Part shown: one piece after another, positions 36,601 to 49,000 of the stretch
Numbering within the stretch: position 1 is the stretch's first letter
How the letters are laid out: each line of letters begins with the position of its first letter
NCBI GenBank assembly: GCA_045837725.1
Contig: JBEWZL010000075.1
Location: 1 to 64,000, forward strand
Reading direction: 5' to 3'
Origin: Vermamoeba vermiformis
Taxonomy: Eukaryota; Tubulinea; Echinamoebida
DNA length: 64,000 bases
Position numbers and translations under genes: made by a program
The notes under the pieces: model-generated
What the model was told of the DNA's origin: nothing
Databases searched by the model: none
Seen by the model: only the letters and a program-made list of their open reading frames with translations

Positions 36601-38552
36601 TGGTCTGGAGTTGAGGCAGCAGGAGTAGAAATCGCTGCTTGAAACGCGTCCTCGAGTGAAACGTTGTTGTGAGAAGGCGTGAGTGAAGGAGCAGGAGTGA
36701 CTGGAATGTCAACAGGGGAAGTCAACATGACAGGCATTGTCGATGTAGTCAACGGCATGCTTTGTACAACTTCAGAAGTGTGCGGGGCCAACGTAGGAAA
36801 CGAGTTCGTTTGCATTGGGCTATTCGTTGGTGGTGTGTTGCTGGATTGCTGTTTACCAAGTTCAGTGAAAAAATTGTCAAGTCCTTGATTGCTCGTGGGT
36901 GCATTTGTCGGTGTAGTCGTGGGAGCATTCATGGCAGCGAGGACATTTGAAACATTGAACGCCTCGAACTTATCTTTCGAGCTCGTCCTCTTCGCTGCAT
37001 TTGTGTCGTTAGTGTTGAGCGGGCTCGACTCCACTGATTGCGTTGGCGTGACTTTTGTCGATGTTGTCAATTTGACCATGGATGGCGGGATATTTCCAAC
37101 AGATCCACGGCGACTGTGACTGCCACTCGAAGTTTCATTCGATTTGTTCGTGCTGGTAGGCGTCTCGACGACTGCTTGGCCGAAAGGCGAGGGCTTGGGT
37201 TGTTCGGGTTGAAGAGGCATCGCAAAGGGTGACGTCGTCGGTGTAGTAGGAGATATGGTATTGAAGACATTAGTTGGAGGTGTACTTGCGGGGAAATTGA
37301 AGTTTGTAGGTGTTGAGGTGTTAGTCGTAGGAGTTGTTGGTACGCCAGACAAATTCGCGAAGAACTGATCCGCGACCGATTGAATGTTGGTACTGGTGCT
37401 AGGTGTACTGCCAATGTTGCTAAATGGCGTTGTATTGGCTGGTTGAGGGTTTGTATTGAAGTGCTGAGGCATTGTCGTGGGTGTTGGCTCTGGCTTGGTT
37501 GTTTGGAAAGTCGTGGCTGACGCGAAAAAGTCATCGTCATCACCCGATGCTGAAGGTTGAGTATTGATAGGTGTCATCATCGGCATTGTACTCGGCATTG
37601 TGGGTGTTAAGGTTGGTATCATAGGTGTAACGGGTGTTATGGTATGTGGTACTGGGTTAGTTGTTTGTGTCACAGGCGTTGGATTGGCGTTGTTCGGTAG
37701 ACCTCCGAGGGACGCAAAGAACTGACTAGCCAAGTCTTGTATCTCAGCTGGTGATTGCGTGCTCGTGTTTGGCATTTGTGGTGGTGTATTCATGGGCTGT
37801 GGCGTCATCGGTTGAGGTGCCATGTTGAACCCTCCACCGTTCTGCATAAAGAAAGTATTTTGGGGTGGCATCATGATATTCGTGGCAGGGGTGGGGTTGG
37901 TATATGTAGGCATAGTATTGTTAACGGCTATTGAATCAATGGCTGAACCCAACAAGTCGTCAAGTGGCTCGTTCATCATTTGTTTGACACTCTTTTTCTA
38001 TATACAATAATTTAGTATAAATATTTAAATAGTATAAATATTGAGTGACGTACTTCTAGAGCGGATCCCAATGCAGGTTGAGTCTGAGTATAATTTGGTT
38101 GATTAAAAAATCCGTTTTGATTGCCTGGCGTCATCGTCATTGGTTGTGTCATCATCATGGGAGCCTGTTGAAATCCTTGCTGCATAAACATTTGATTTTG
38201 CATCATTGGATCCACCTGCATCATTGGAAAACCAAAGTTCATTTGCGTAGGCTGCATCCCATTCCCGATCGTCCCATTTTGTTGCGGAGCTGAATTTTTA
38301 ATTATTATATGAAGAAGTCGTGAAAATAAATAAAATTACACGTTAAATCAAGTTAAATATATGGTAGGAAAAGTAAATAATAATTTCAATCACGAAATTA
38401 ATAAATTAGCCAGATCAAAGTTTGTCTATTTGACACAACCCTTTAAATGCAAAATTATCGGCTAAACATGCGTATATATCATTATACTTACTGCCATTAA
38501 ACTGCCCTTGCATAGGCAGCCCAAATCCGTTATTTCCATAATAGTAGGCCAT
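33671..38552 (-). CDS. SYNRG: Gamma-synergin-like clathrin/AP-1 accessory protein
   Basis: About 1400 residues, mostly disordered Thr/Pro/Asn-rich. Identified by its ends. The C-terminal block LEKANEEFSRATEFLE ... HKWKSLCEKAKSLGLDQ, then FCRLCMTRV ... ELYHVTCINFFVNRVK, matches the synergin C-terminal domain (C-x-L-C ... YH-x-x-C-x-N-x-W/F). The disordered part has gamma-ear-binding motifs of the DFxxF type: DDDDFFASATTF, ADDFFGSF, GDEFEFSDFR. Thus probably acts with AP-1 at the trans-Golgi or endosomes. No EH domain seen, unlike animals. The exon 34287-37979 is very long for this genome. A short coding repeat gives QQPTKQQPTKQQSTK (about 35090-35160). Start MAYYYGNNGFG joins in frame through two introns. 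Head-to-head with U2A' across 261 bp. Confidence 0.78.
33763..33774. promoter_or_regulatory. TGACACGTGTCA palindrome in coding exon
   Basis: Perfect copy of the recurring palindrome inside the last synergin exon, encoding MTRV. A TCACGTGA core lies 59 bp away at 33707-33714. Confidence 0.35.
34272..34283. promoter_or_regulatory. TGACACGTGTCA palindrome in intron
   Basis: Perfect copy of the recurring palindrome in a short synergin intron, within about 10 bases of the donor. Confidence 0.4.
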
Positions 38553-38813
38553 CTACGGTCCTTTCAAGCTGCAGAATATGAATATAATTTACAAGTACAT
38601 ATATATGTTGCTACTCTACGCCCACGTCTTGTAGTAATGACGGCAAGCGCGGGTTGTCTTATTTTGGCTGAAAAAGCTTCGGAAAAACCGTCGATAAGAA
38701 AATTATCGTAGATCGCGCTCATTTTAGCTCATCTTGATCATTTGAGCCACGAGAAGGTTCTTTTAAGGACGTGATTACTACACTTGATTATTATATACTA
38801 TAATTAACAAACA

Positions 38814-40190
38814 ATGGTTCGTCTTACAGCAGAACTCATCTCCAAATCTCCCGCGTTTATAAATCCGTTGAAACAGTACGAATTGGATTTGCGAGGTAAG
38901 TTAAATATATTAATAATATGTGCAAATAATTATAGGGCAGTATTAATTCAATTTTTGCAAGCTGTAATTTTATAATAATTATTTAGATATTTTTTGTTGC
39001 TTGCTACTATGAACGCGAAATTAAATTTTGTTTGTATAGGAAATAAAATTCCAATTATTGAAAATCTTGGTGCTACAGAGGTACGTAGTAGATTAATTTT
39101 AATCGAGAGCGAATGCAAAATTTTTTTGTTGAATCTTCTTAGAGTTCGCTCTCGTGTCACATTCACATTATGCATCGCTTCGACGATATATATTAATCGC
39201 ACGACTATAGGATCGATACGAGACAATTGATCTGTCAGACAACGAGATTAGCAAAATTGAAGGATTTCCTCTCTTGCAACGATTGACCTGCTTGATATTC
39301 AACAATAACAAAATCGCTCGTATCTCAAAGGGTACGTACATAACACAAATATCACTATAATCAATAGTAGCGAAGAACTTACGCAAAGGCGGGATCGTCG
39401 AACGGAATTTCTAAAATATTGTTTGTTAGGCTTGGGCGAGCTGATTCCTAATGTGGACACAATAGTATTGACAAACAATCGCATTCAAGATCTAGCAGAT
39501 TTGGAACCGCTTTCAGAATTGAAAAATATTACGATGCTTTCGCTCATGTCAAATCCAGTCACCAAAAAACAACACTACAGATTATTTTTGATTCATATTC
39601 TGCCAAAATTGAGAGTACTCGACTTTGTTAAAGTGAAGGCAAAGGTACGTCTTGATATTGATCACATACAACCGATATTAAGTGTCACGATCCAGTTGCT
39701 GTAACGCGATTTATTTTTAGGAACGAGAAGAGGCAGCTAAATTATTTGGTGGCGAAGCAGGACAAAAATTACAAGTAAGTGCAGGATTATATGATAGTAT
39801 CATTATTAGAGTTATGCTGTAGATTTTACTGAGCGGATTTGGTGAATACTTTTGTACCACTGCAGCACTAACCTTGTTTGCTCTAATAGGAAAAATTGTC
39901 AACTACACGAACATTTATCCCCGGTGAAGTCGATAAGCAAGGCGGCAGTACTATTTCAAGCGAACAACGCACGAAAATTTTGGTAAGTACATCTCGATCG
40001 CTGACGTCAGTAGTAAGACTTACAAGAGCTAATTTAATTCTTTTACGAAAATTAGGACGCTATCAACAAGGCACAATCGATCGAAGAAATTAACAGATTG
40101 GAATTGGCTTTACAAACTGGAAAATTACCGAAAGATCTGTTCCCGGATGCTAGCAATGATGTAGCCATGGCTGAAGCTAAGAATCCTTAA
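38814..40190 (+). CDS. SNRPA1: U2 small nuclear ribonucleoprotein A'
   Basis: Leucine-rich-repeat protein of the U2 snRNP, partner of U2B''. The match is close throughout: MVRLTAELISKSPAF, YELDLRGNKIPIIENLGATE, IDLSDNEISKIEGFPLLQRL, LIFNNNKIARIS, LTNNRIQDLADLEPLSEL, MLSLMSNPVTKKQHYRLF, ILPKLRVLDFVKVKAKEREE (LRR cap) and the C-terminal helix INRLELALQTGKLPKDLF. About seven introns, one inside the second LRR. Length about 250 residues, as in animals. Divergent from synergin. With U11/U12-65K, one of two spliceosome genes in the window. Confidence 0.94.
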
Positions 40191-40555
40191 TGAATAATTA
40201 CAGTGTTGATTGCTCGAGAATATTGTTAAAATAAAAACGAAAAATCGTTAAAAAGCTTCAAATGTGAGAACGGATGGTTACCGTTACGTGCTGCCGATTG
40301 TAAAACTACAACATCGTTGATTGCAAGAATACTTCTTGTTTTACTGTAACGCTGGCATTCAAAGCAAATGGTCGTTGATATTTTCTTTCTTGTTTTTCGA
40401 TTGCTTCGTGTAATCTGTTTTCAAGTAAAACTGAAAAATGAGACAAAAAGGCAAACTCGTCCCTTTTCAACCATTTTCATACAAATCAAGACACAAGACA
40501 ACGCGTCATATATTTGATAGCGATAAATAACCAAAAGCTTAAAGCTACAGCAAGT
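40191..40555. other. Spacer between U2A' and SNARE genes
   Basis: 365 bp with an AATAAA-like 3' end signal for the U2A' gene (about 40230) and the promoter of the SNARE gene. Nothing else seen. Confidence 0.5.
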
Positions 40556-41514
40556 ATGAGCAAGACTGCTACTGCCGCTAAATCCGACACTTCCGCTTTA
40601 TTCAAGCGTGAAAATCCTGTTACAGAGGCTCCTAGAGAGTAAGTATAATAATTATTAACAGTTTTCAATATTCCGCGAGCGATGCTAATCGTACTTTCTT
40701 AGATTGACTGTCGATGAGCGCATTCAACAAGCCAAGGAGCAAGAACGCGAATCTCGTCGTGCCGCATTGGTAAATATTATTATACACCTATAAATATTAT
40801 TTAATATTAGCATTTTCGTATTAATTTTCCCACGTACTAATATTTTGCCTGTAGCGCACTTTGAACGAGACTAAGGCCACCGCCGTGCAAACCAATAGCG
40901 ACTTGACCGCTCAAGGAGGTACGTATATATTCATATTTCGTAGTATTACGAGTTGAAGCTAATCGCCTTTCTTCTCATCTGCAGAACGAATTAAGAAAAT
41001 GCAAGACTCCACTGCTCAGATCCACGACGACATGAACGTCTCTGAGAAGTTCTTGCGCAGCATTGGCTCTATTTGGGGAGCTCTTTCTAACAAGTTCCGC
41101 GATGACAATTCAAATGAACACAAATCCGCTCGCGCTGATTACGAGACTCAATTCGCAGCCAACAAGGCAAACGAAGAGGCCAACAATAATCCCAATAAGC
41201 CCGCCGAGAAGCCTGCTAAGCCCGTCAAGGTCAAAATTGATATTAAGAGCTTTGAAGCCAGTATGAAGGAGGTAGATGTGCCCCATGAAATCACCGATCC
41301 CGACTTGAAGAAGGAGTACGATGAATTTATTCGTGAATCTGATGCCGACCTTGACGAGTTGTTGAACGGTACGAAGGAATTGAAGGGCATTGCTTACGGC
41401 ATGAACGACCAGATCCGCGATCACAATCGTCGTTTGACGGATTTGCAAAGCGACGTCGAATTGGCCAATGCTCGTATTAAGGCCGGTACTCTTAAGGCCA
41501 AGAAGTTGACATAA
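40556..41514 (+). CDS. SNAP-29/25-like Qbc-SNARE
   Basis: Provides two SNARE helices to membrane fusion complexes. Helix 1 (Qb): LNETKATAVQTNSDLTAQG then ERIKKMQDSTAQIHDDM, with the central Gln in AQGERI. Helix 2 (Qc): LDELLNGTKELKGIAYGMND then QIRDHNRRLTDLQSDVELAN. The linker between them is charged and Asn/Pro/Lys-rich, without the palmitoylated Cys cluster of SNAP-25, which points to the SNAP-29 type and a cytosolic protein recruited to membranes. Oddity: in helix 2 the zero-layer residue (EI-D-x-Q-N in relatives) is His (I-R-D-H-N) near residue 218. 247 residues in four exons. Confidence 0.84.
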
Positions 41515-41937
41515 GGTGCATAGTCTTATAGTCAATACAACGCCTTAAAAACCCTGTACAATTTTGTAAATAAACCCTGCGAATTTATATCATACACTCC
41601 TACCCTTATAATTAATACTTTCTCCTATCATATACGTGTAGTACACGCATTACTAATATGTAATAGGAATATAGCATGGTTTGTCTTCATCACAGCAAAG
41701 CGCGACCTCGTAATGACTACAGATCTGATCCGTCTTTGTACTGACTTCGAATCGGCGCACTGTTCAAGCAATTGATGCCTACCAACTGATTAGCAGCACA
41801 AGATACTTTAAAACAGAGTACTAAGCGAGAGATATTAATCAAAAGCAGGCACTGTATCGGGTATAATACAAGGTTTTAATTGGTACTATTTTACAAGAGA
41901 AAGTTGTTGTTTCGCTAGAGTTCGCGTTGTAATTCGT
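41515..41937. other. Convergent spacer
   Basis: About 420 bp with 3'UTRs of the SNARE and Rac genes (AATAAA-like word near 41568). No gene seen. Confidence 0.5.
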
Positions 41938-43295
<1,358 letters not shown>

Positions 43296-44384
43296 ATGGA
43301 CGAGTATGAGATGGTGGATGTCATAACGAGAGAGTGCGACAATTGCTCCATTAGCTCTAATTTCCAGACTAACATCACTCATGCATCTACGAACATTTTT
43401 AAGAAAAGAATTTACAGCCAGTCGGGCATAGAAGACGAACAGAATGCTTTTCAGGCAAAGAAACTCCGGATTGCGCAAAATTTTCAGAATATTGACTGCC
43501 CAAATTTGCTTCCTGAATTGCTGATTAATCACATCATCCCATATACCGCGAAAGATTGGCTTTGCGTCTCAAAAGACTGGGGAAAAGTGGCGTATGATAA
43601 ATTAAATTTCGATCCACGAGTAAAACTCAATTGGAGGAGCTTGGAACGAGCTATTTTTTGCCACTCAGTCTCTGGAGTATCAAAGCATATTAATCCCACA
43701 ACAATGAGACAGCATTCAATTTCAGTGTGGTACGTCCTGGATGTAGCAATCGAGAACGACAGCAGTATTATCGCAAAACACATTCTTGGCGATCCTCGAA
43801 TGGCAGATTGCAACACTTTAAGCGAGAAGCTGTGGAAGGCAGTGCGATGGGGCCGCTCAGAGATTGTCGCCATGATGTTGCAACATCCAAGCATCGATCC
43901 CATCCAATGCGGTGCTCGAGCTGTGTCTCTGGCTATTAACCTCTGTAGATATACCGTTTTGGACACTCTTCGACGCGATGAACGAGTTAGACAGTCTGAG
44001 GCAGCCTCTGCACTTGCTACACCGTGGGTCATGCCTCCTCAACCATGGATGCAGATCAGCTCTTTCAACGGACCTTTTTTCAGCACGACAAGCAGACCGA
44101 CAACCTTAACCCATTCAAGACCTTTGCCAAGACCGAATCCTACCCCAATAGAAGTCAGTACGCCGGCTAATACTCGTCACGAATTGCTGTTGGCAGTTGT
44201 AATGAACGATGAACAACGCGTCAAAACGTTGCTCAGAGAAGAGTGTGATTCGATCCCGCTGGACACGTTGCAAGAAGCAGCCAACGAAGCCATCACCAAC
44301 ATGCAATTCAAGCTCACGAATATGATCCAGCAAGCCATTAATCGTCGCGCCAAAGGTGACGTCAGCGAGCCTAAAGTTTTGTAA
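43296..44384 (+). CDS. Intronless F-box-like/ankyrin-like protein
   Basis: A 362-residue open frame without introns, unusual here. Residues about 72-100 resemble an F-box (LLPELLINHIIPYTAKDWLC, VSKDWGKVAYDKL). Degenerate ankyrin-like units follow: WYVLDVAIENDSSIIAKHIL, KLWKAVRWGRSEIVAMMLQH, AVSLAINLCRYTVLDTLRRD, HELLLAVVMNDEQRVKTLLR. A Pro/Thr-rich linker separates the last. A ubiquitin-ligase adaptor is plausible. F-box plus ankyrin, intronless genes are common in amoebae and in large DNA viruses of amoebae, but nothing here shows transfer. Function not established. Confidence 0.68.
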   Translation: MDEYEMVDVITRECDNCSISSNFQTNITHASTNIFKKRIYSQSGIEDEQNAFQAKKLRIAQNFQNIDCPNLLPELLINHIIPYTAKDWLCVSKDWGKVAYDKLNFDPRVKLNWRSLERAIFCHSVSGVSKHINPTTMRQHSISVWYVLDVAIENDSSIIAKHILGDPRMADCNTLSEKLWKAVRWGRSEIVAMMLQHPSIDPIQCGARAVSLAINLCRYTVLDTLRRDERVRQSEAASALATPWVMPPQPWMQISSFNGPFFSTTSRPTTLTHSRPLPRPNPTPIEVSTPANTRHELLLAVVMNDEQRVKTLLREECDSIPLDTLQEAANEAITNMQFKLTNMIQQAINRRAKGDVSEPKVL

Positions 44385-44503
44385 ATTTTGTTTAATTTAA
44401 TGTTTGTTTAGCTTGTATATAGATTGGGTAAATGGTTTTCGTTTAATTTTAACATATTGGAAGTTTATTCAATTAGCGCGTATCGAGTACAACAGCAAAT
44501 GTT

Positions 44504-45843
44504 TTAATAAGGAGTGCCACCGTTGACGTGGATGACTTGGCCAGTAATGTAAGTGGATTCAGGGCTGGCCAAAAAGACGTAAGAAGGAGAGACTTCTTCG
44601 GGTTGACCAGGGCGGCCAATAGGAGTGTTTTTGCCGAACTCAGAAATGTGGTCAGGATCGAAGCTGGCGGGGATCAAAGGAGTCCAAATAGGACCAGGAG
44701 CGACCATATTAACTCTGATCTTTTGCTTAACGAGGTTTTGAGACAGAGCACGAGTGAAGGCAACAATAGCGCCCTTAGTGGTCGTGTAGTCCAACAAGTT
44801 CGAGTGACCTTTCCACGAGTTGATGGAAGTAGTGTTGATAATACTGGCATTAGGACTTTGAGACAAATAGCCAATGGCTGCTTGGACCATGAAGAATCTG
44901 TCAAATTGGAGTGTCAATAAAAGTGACACTTCGTAACGCGTGTCAAATGAAGTTCGAAACTTACTGAGAGTAAATGTTGGTACGGAACACATCATCTAAC
45001 TGCTGTTCAGTGATTTCTTCAATTTTGTCTTTGGTGAATTGAATGGCAGCGTTGTTGACCAGAATATCGAGTCTCTTGAACTCATTGAAAGCCTTTTCAA
45101 CAGCTGAAGTGCAGAACTGCTTGCTCTTAATGTCACCCTTGATGCAGAGGCACTTGCGACCCTCCTTTTCTACAAGTTTCTTAGTCTCGTCAGCGTCTTC
45201 GTCGTTAGAGTGGTAAACAATTGCCACATCTGCGCCTTCACGAGCCTGGAAAACTATTGGTCAGCATCACGTGGCTTGCGGATCCAATAGAAATCATCTT
45301 ACGTAAAGTACTGCGACGGATCTGCCAATGCCACTGTCACCACCAGTGATGATAGCAGCGTAGTCTTTCAACTTGTCGGATCCCTTGTACCAATCCAAAG
45401 TGTAGAAAGGTTTGGGAGTCATTTGATGCTCGGTACCGTGCGAGTCATTTTGTTGGTCTTGCTTAGGGATTTCAGCGGGGTATCTGTCCATAGCCTTGGT
45501 CGACATTGTTGTTGCGGATGTTGTTGAAAACAATTTTCTGTTGGTGTGTAGTTGCTCTACAAGAATAATGGTTAAAAAAGTATTCGAATAGGTATAAATG
45601 CCTTGCAAACATGCATTACGATGGCATTTGCAAAAATTAAGGAGAGATCTCCTTGAAAGCGACCAGAAATCTTTTTGGATCGCGCAAAGGCCTGCCTTAG
45701 GACCTAAAAATACGTATTGCTTTAAACTTACTTTTCCTATTACTAGATGAGCTCTGAAAAATTCCTTTTGAGACTTGAAAAACTTTCTGCGGTACATTGC
45801 GCGATCCAAAAATCATCTTTGATGCTCTTCGAATAGCAAACAT
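44504..45843 (-). CDS. Short-chain dehydrogenase with predicted mitochondrial presequence
   Basis: Oxidoreductase of the classical SDR fold, closest to bacterial YhdF/glucose-1-dehydrogenase-like proteins. Motifs: YAAIITGGDSGIGRSVAVLY (NAD(P)-binding TGxxxGIG), LDILVNNAAIQ (NNAG-type), SIINTTSINSWKGHSNLLDY-TTTK (Ser, Tyr, Lys catalytic triad), RVNMVAPGPIWTPLIP and YITGQVIHVNGGTPY at the end. The first exon encodes MFAIRRASKMIFGSRNVPQK, spliced in frame to HTNRKLFSTTSATTMSTKAM: Arg/Ser-rich with RKLF-STT, typical of a mitochondrial targeting peptide. An internal ATG (45506) would give a cytosolic form. Substrate unknown. Confidence 0.87.
45672..45812. repeat. 16-bp perfect inverted repeat spanning exon 1 and intron 1 of the SDR gene
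   Basis: TTTTTGGATCGCGCAA at 45672-45687 (intron) is the exact reverse complement of 45797-45812 (first exon). Transcribed, the arms would form a 16-bp hairpin with a loop of about 109 nt that includes the donor site. Confidence 0.7.
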
Positions 45844-46046
45844 AACGGTCTTGTGAAATAGGTATACGTGTATGGTACTACGAATAGAGTAGATTGCAAA
45901 ATGAAAGGTGTCGCAGCTAATCGAGATTTCAAGAACGATGAATTTGAAATGTGTTTGCCATTAGATAAATGTACCATTATGCAATTAATCAAATTGAGAT
46001 AGTATTATAAAACATGATTCGCTATTATTTATTAAAATTTTCGCAA

Positions 46047-49000
46047 TTATTTTTGAGATCGACTTTCGACGTACTCGGTGGCGCGCTGTTTAACGTGCTC
46101 TTGTTGCTTAACAGTTCCATGGTCCTTTTCGAACTGCAACCACTTCTTGAATATGAACCTCATCTTCTTGGAAGACAAATTCAGTGTAGCAACACGTTCA
46201 AAAACAGATCGAGCCTTGTCGTAAGCTTGGGCCACTACCTCCATATCAATATACACTGACCATAAGTCCAATCGCTTGGGGTAGGTGCTCAAGATGTTCT
46301 CAAAGATAGTACGGCCGCGTTCAATAGCACCGTGCTTATATTCGTATTGAGCAAACTTCGAGATCACCTCAAGATCTGTTCGGGTTTCAATTAGTTTTGT
46401 TACATTAATAATAATAAGTAAGAGTACTTACGCTTTCGCTTGGCCAAGGACTTCAAAGAGCGATCCAAGATGTTACGAGCAGCTTCAGGTTGGCCTTGCT
46501 TGAACTTGAAGAGACCGTACTTCATCCATACTCGCTTAGAATCCTTATATTTCTTAACGAGGGTCTTGTACAACTCGCTAGCAAGCTATAGATTGAACGC
46601 TTAGTATTGTCCTCGAAATTAAAAGTTCCAGATCTGACTTACCTCAGCATTGCCGGAGTTAGTGTGGATCTTGATAAGTTCCAAGTGCACGCGCTTAGGA
46701 TCGTTGTAAGTGCAAGCACGTTGGAAGACTTCAGCGAGACTCTGAGGAGTGCCGTAAGTATTCTCCAAGTTCATGTACGCGATCCAGACGTTCAACTTCT
46801 CGTCGCTCAAACGAGCTTCAATGCGCTTCAAAGCACGTTCAGCTACTTCTCTGGCCTTGTCGACTTCAGTCACACCAAGCTGAATGTAATGATATATTAG
46901 ACCTTGTCAATGACATCTCTAAAAAGTTGTTCAAACATACCCAGTAAGCAATGAATCGGATCCACAAGTAAGAGCTGTTGGGGTTAGCAAACAAAGCCTT
47001 CTCGAAGTCCTCGGCCGTGTTCAAACCATCACCGTCGGTCTCCTCGGATTGAGGCTTAGCAACAACTGGCTTCTTCTTGCTAGTAGTCTCCTCGTCATCG
47101 CTGTCCTCGTCGTTCTCTTCGTTGTCACCAGCGCCGTTCCAGTCAAATCCAACTGAAATGCCTTCAGCCTTGGGCTGTTTCTTCGAGCTCTTTTTAACTT
47201 CTTGCTCGCTCTCTTCGTCTTGCTCGACTTCCATGGCCTCTTCCTCATTGTCATTCTCTTCCTCATCATTGTCGCCGCTGTTGTCTTCATCGTCATCAGC
47301 TTCGGCCATTTCTTCGTCGTCGTCGTCACTGCGCATTTGTTCGGCGAGCTTAGAGACGTAGTTCTCGTCGTCGCTGTCGCTCATGTGACCCTCGTCGAAA
47401 GCGTAGCCTGAAGGAGTCAAGATACGTTGGCTCAAGTCCTTCTTCTTGGTCTCCTTCTTGTTCTTTTGAGGCTTGACTTCCTCGCTAGACTCTTCTTCCT
47501 CTTGTTCGTCTTCATTGTCCTCGTCCTCATCTTCATTGTCTTGTTCCATCTCGTCGCTATCGTCTTCGTCCTGATCTCTGGCTTCGTTCAAAATTGCGTC
47601 ATCATCGCTATCGTCGCCATCGACAGGCATCAAAACTTTAGCCTTCTTGCTCTTCTTGTCAGACTCTTTTTCTTTCTTGGTCTTCTTAGTCTCTTCAACC
47701 TCTTCGACTTCCTCGTCACTTTCTTCGTCGCTTTCTTTAGAGCTCTCGCTGTCCTCGACACCTTCAAGCTTGGACGGCTTCAAGGTGAGAGAAATTTGCT
47801 TCTTGTCAGTGTTGAGACGAATGATGCGGGCCTTCACGGAGTCCTTGATCTTGAATCGATTCTTGAGATCTTCAGGTTTGACGTATTCGTCATCAACTTC
47901 TGACAAGTGGCACAAGCCGACGAGACCGCAGTCTTTGATAGTCACGAAGACACCAAACTTGGGGTCAAGTCTCTTGACAAAGCCCTTAACGACTTGGTCG
48001 ACCTTCAAGTCCTCGAAGACCATGCGCTTTTGTTGCACATCAGACTTCTTCAGCGACAAGTCAATGAACTCGTCAGTGATACTAATGACACGACCAGTTA
48101 CGAGCTTGCCGATCGGGTACATCTTGCTAGGGTTCTTGATGAACTTGTTGCTCAAGTTCTTGAAGAAGACACGACCAGTGACATTGCGGGACAAAGCGAC
48201 GTAGAGCGTGTTGTTGGCAGTGTGCTTGACGTAGCCTTGGACAATGATACCAGGAGTAACGTCTTTCATGGACGAGATCTCGGGGTACTTGACTTCTTGA
48301 CGCAAGGCAGGGTTGACACGCGAGGGACGCAATGACACGTCAATTTGGTTGTCGTCCTTGTTGACGTCCAAAACGCAGCAATTAACGATCTCTCCTTCCT
48401 TTGAGACGAATTCTAGCGGAGGTACATTAGTACGAGTACGCAAAAAAAAAGTAAAAAGAAATTTCTGAATTGGATGATTAGTTCAGTTCCCTTTGTTATC
48501 ATGGACAGCCAGTTGATTAGGCCGGCTGACACTCTTAAGGTGTCCCAATGGGTTGATTAAGCATCATTCTAATCATTTTCAAACGATGTGTAACTTTGTG
48601 AAACTTTGACTCGACCAACTTAACCGGTCAAAAAATATTATGGTACTGGTTGACTTACCTGCGATGGGGTCTTTGACGTAATTATCGAACAAATCGGTGA
48701 TATAAGCACGTCCGTAAGTATGGGCAAACAATTGGACGGTGACTGACTCGTTCAACTTGACACGCAAAATTCTTGCGGGAAGAATCATGCCGGCCTTGAT
48801 CTTGTCGGGTGTAGCAGCCTTGTTGGTCTCGTTTGTAAGAGCCTTGATAGACAGATCAAGAGCTTGTCTGTCAACATCAATGCTGAGGACCTTGCAGCGA
48901 ACTCCTTGGCATGGCTTGAAGTGTTCTGCAAAATTGTTAGTGACACGTGTCAAAAGGGAGTTTCGACACTTACCAGCCATGTTTCGGAGAACGTTAATAT

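Noticed and set aside
45635-45650. U12-like branch TCTCCTTAATT in the SDR intron (minus strand)
   Set aside because: Too far from the acceptor, and the donor is ordinary GTAAGT.
47077-47903. Plus-strand hydrophobic and Ser-rich openings over the RRP5 acidic linker
   Set aside because: Reverse reading of GAA/GAT/GAC runs; the minus-strand gene explains them.
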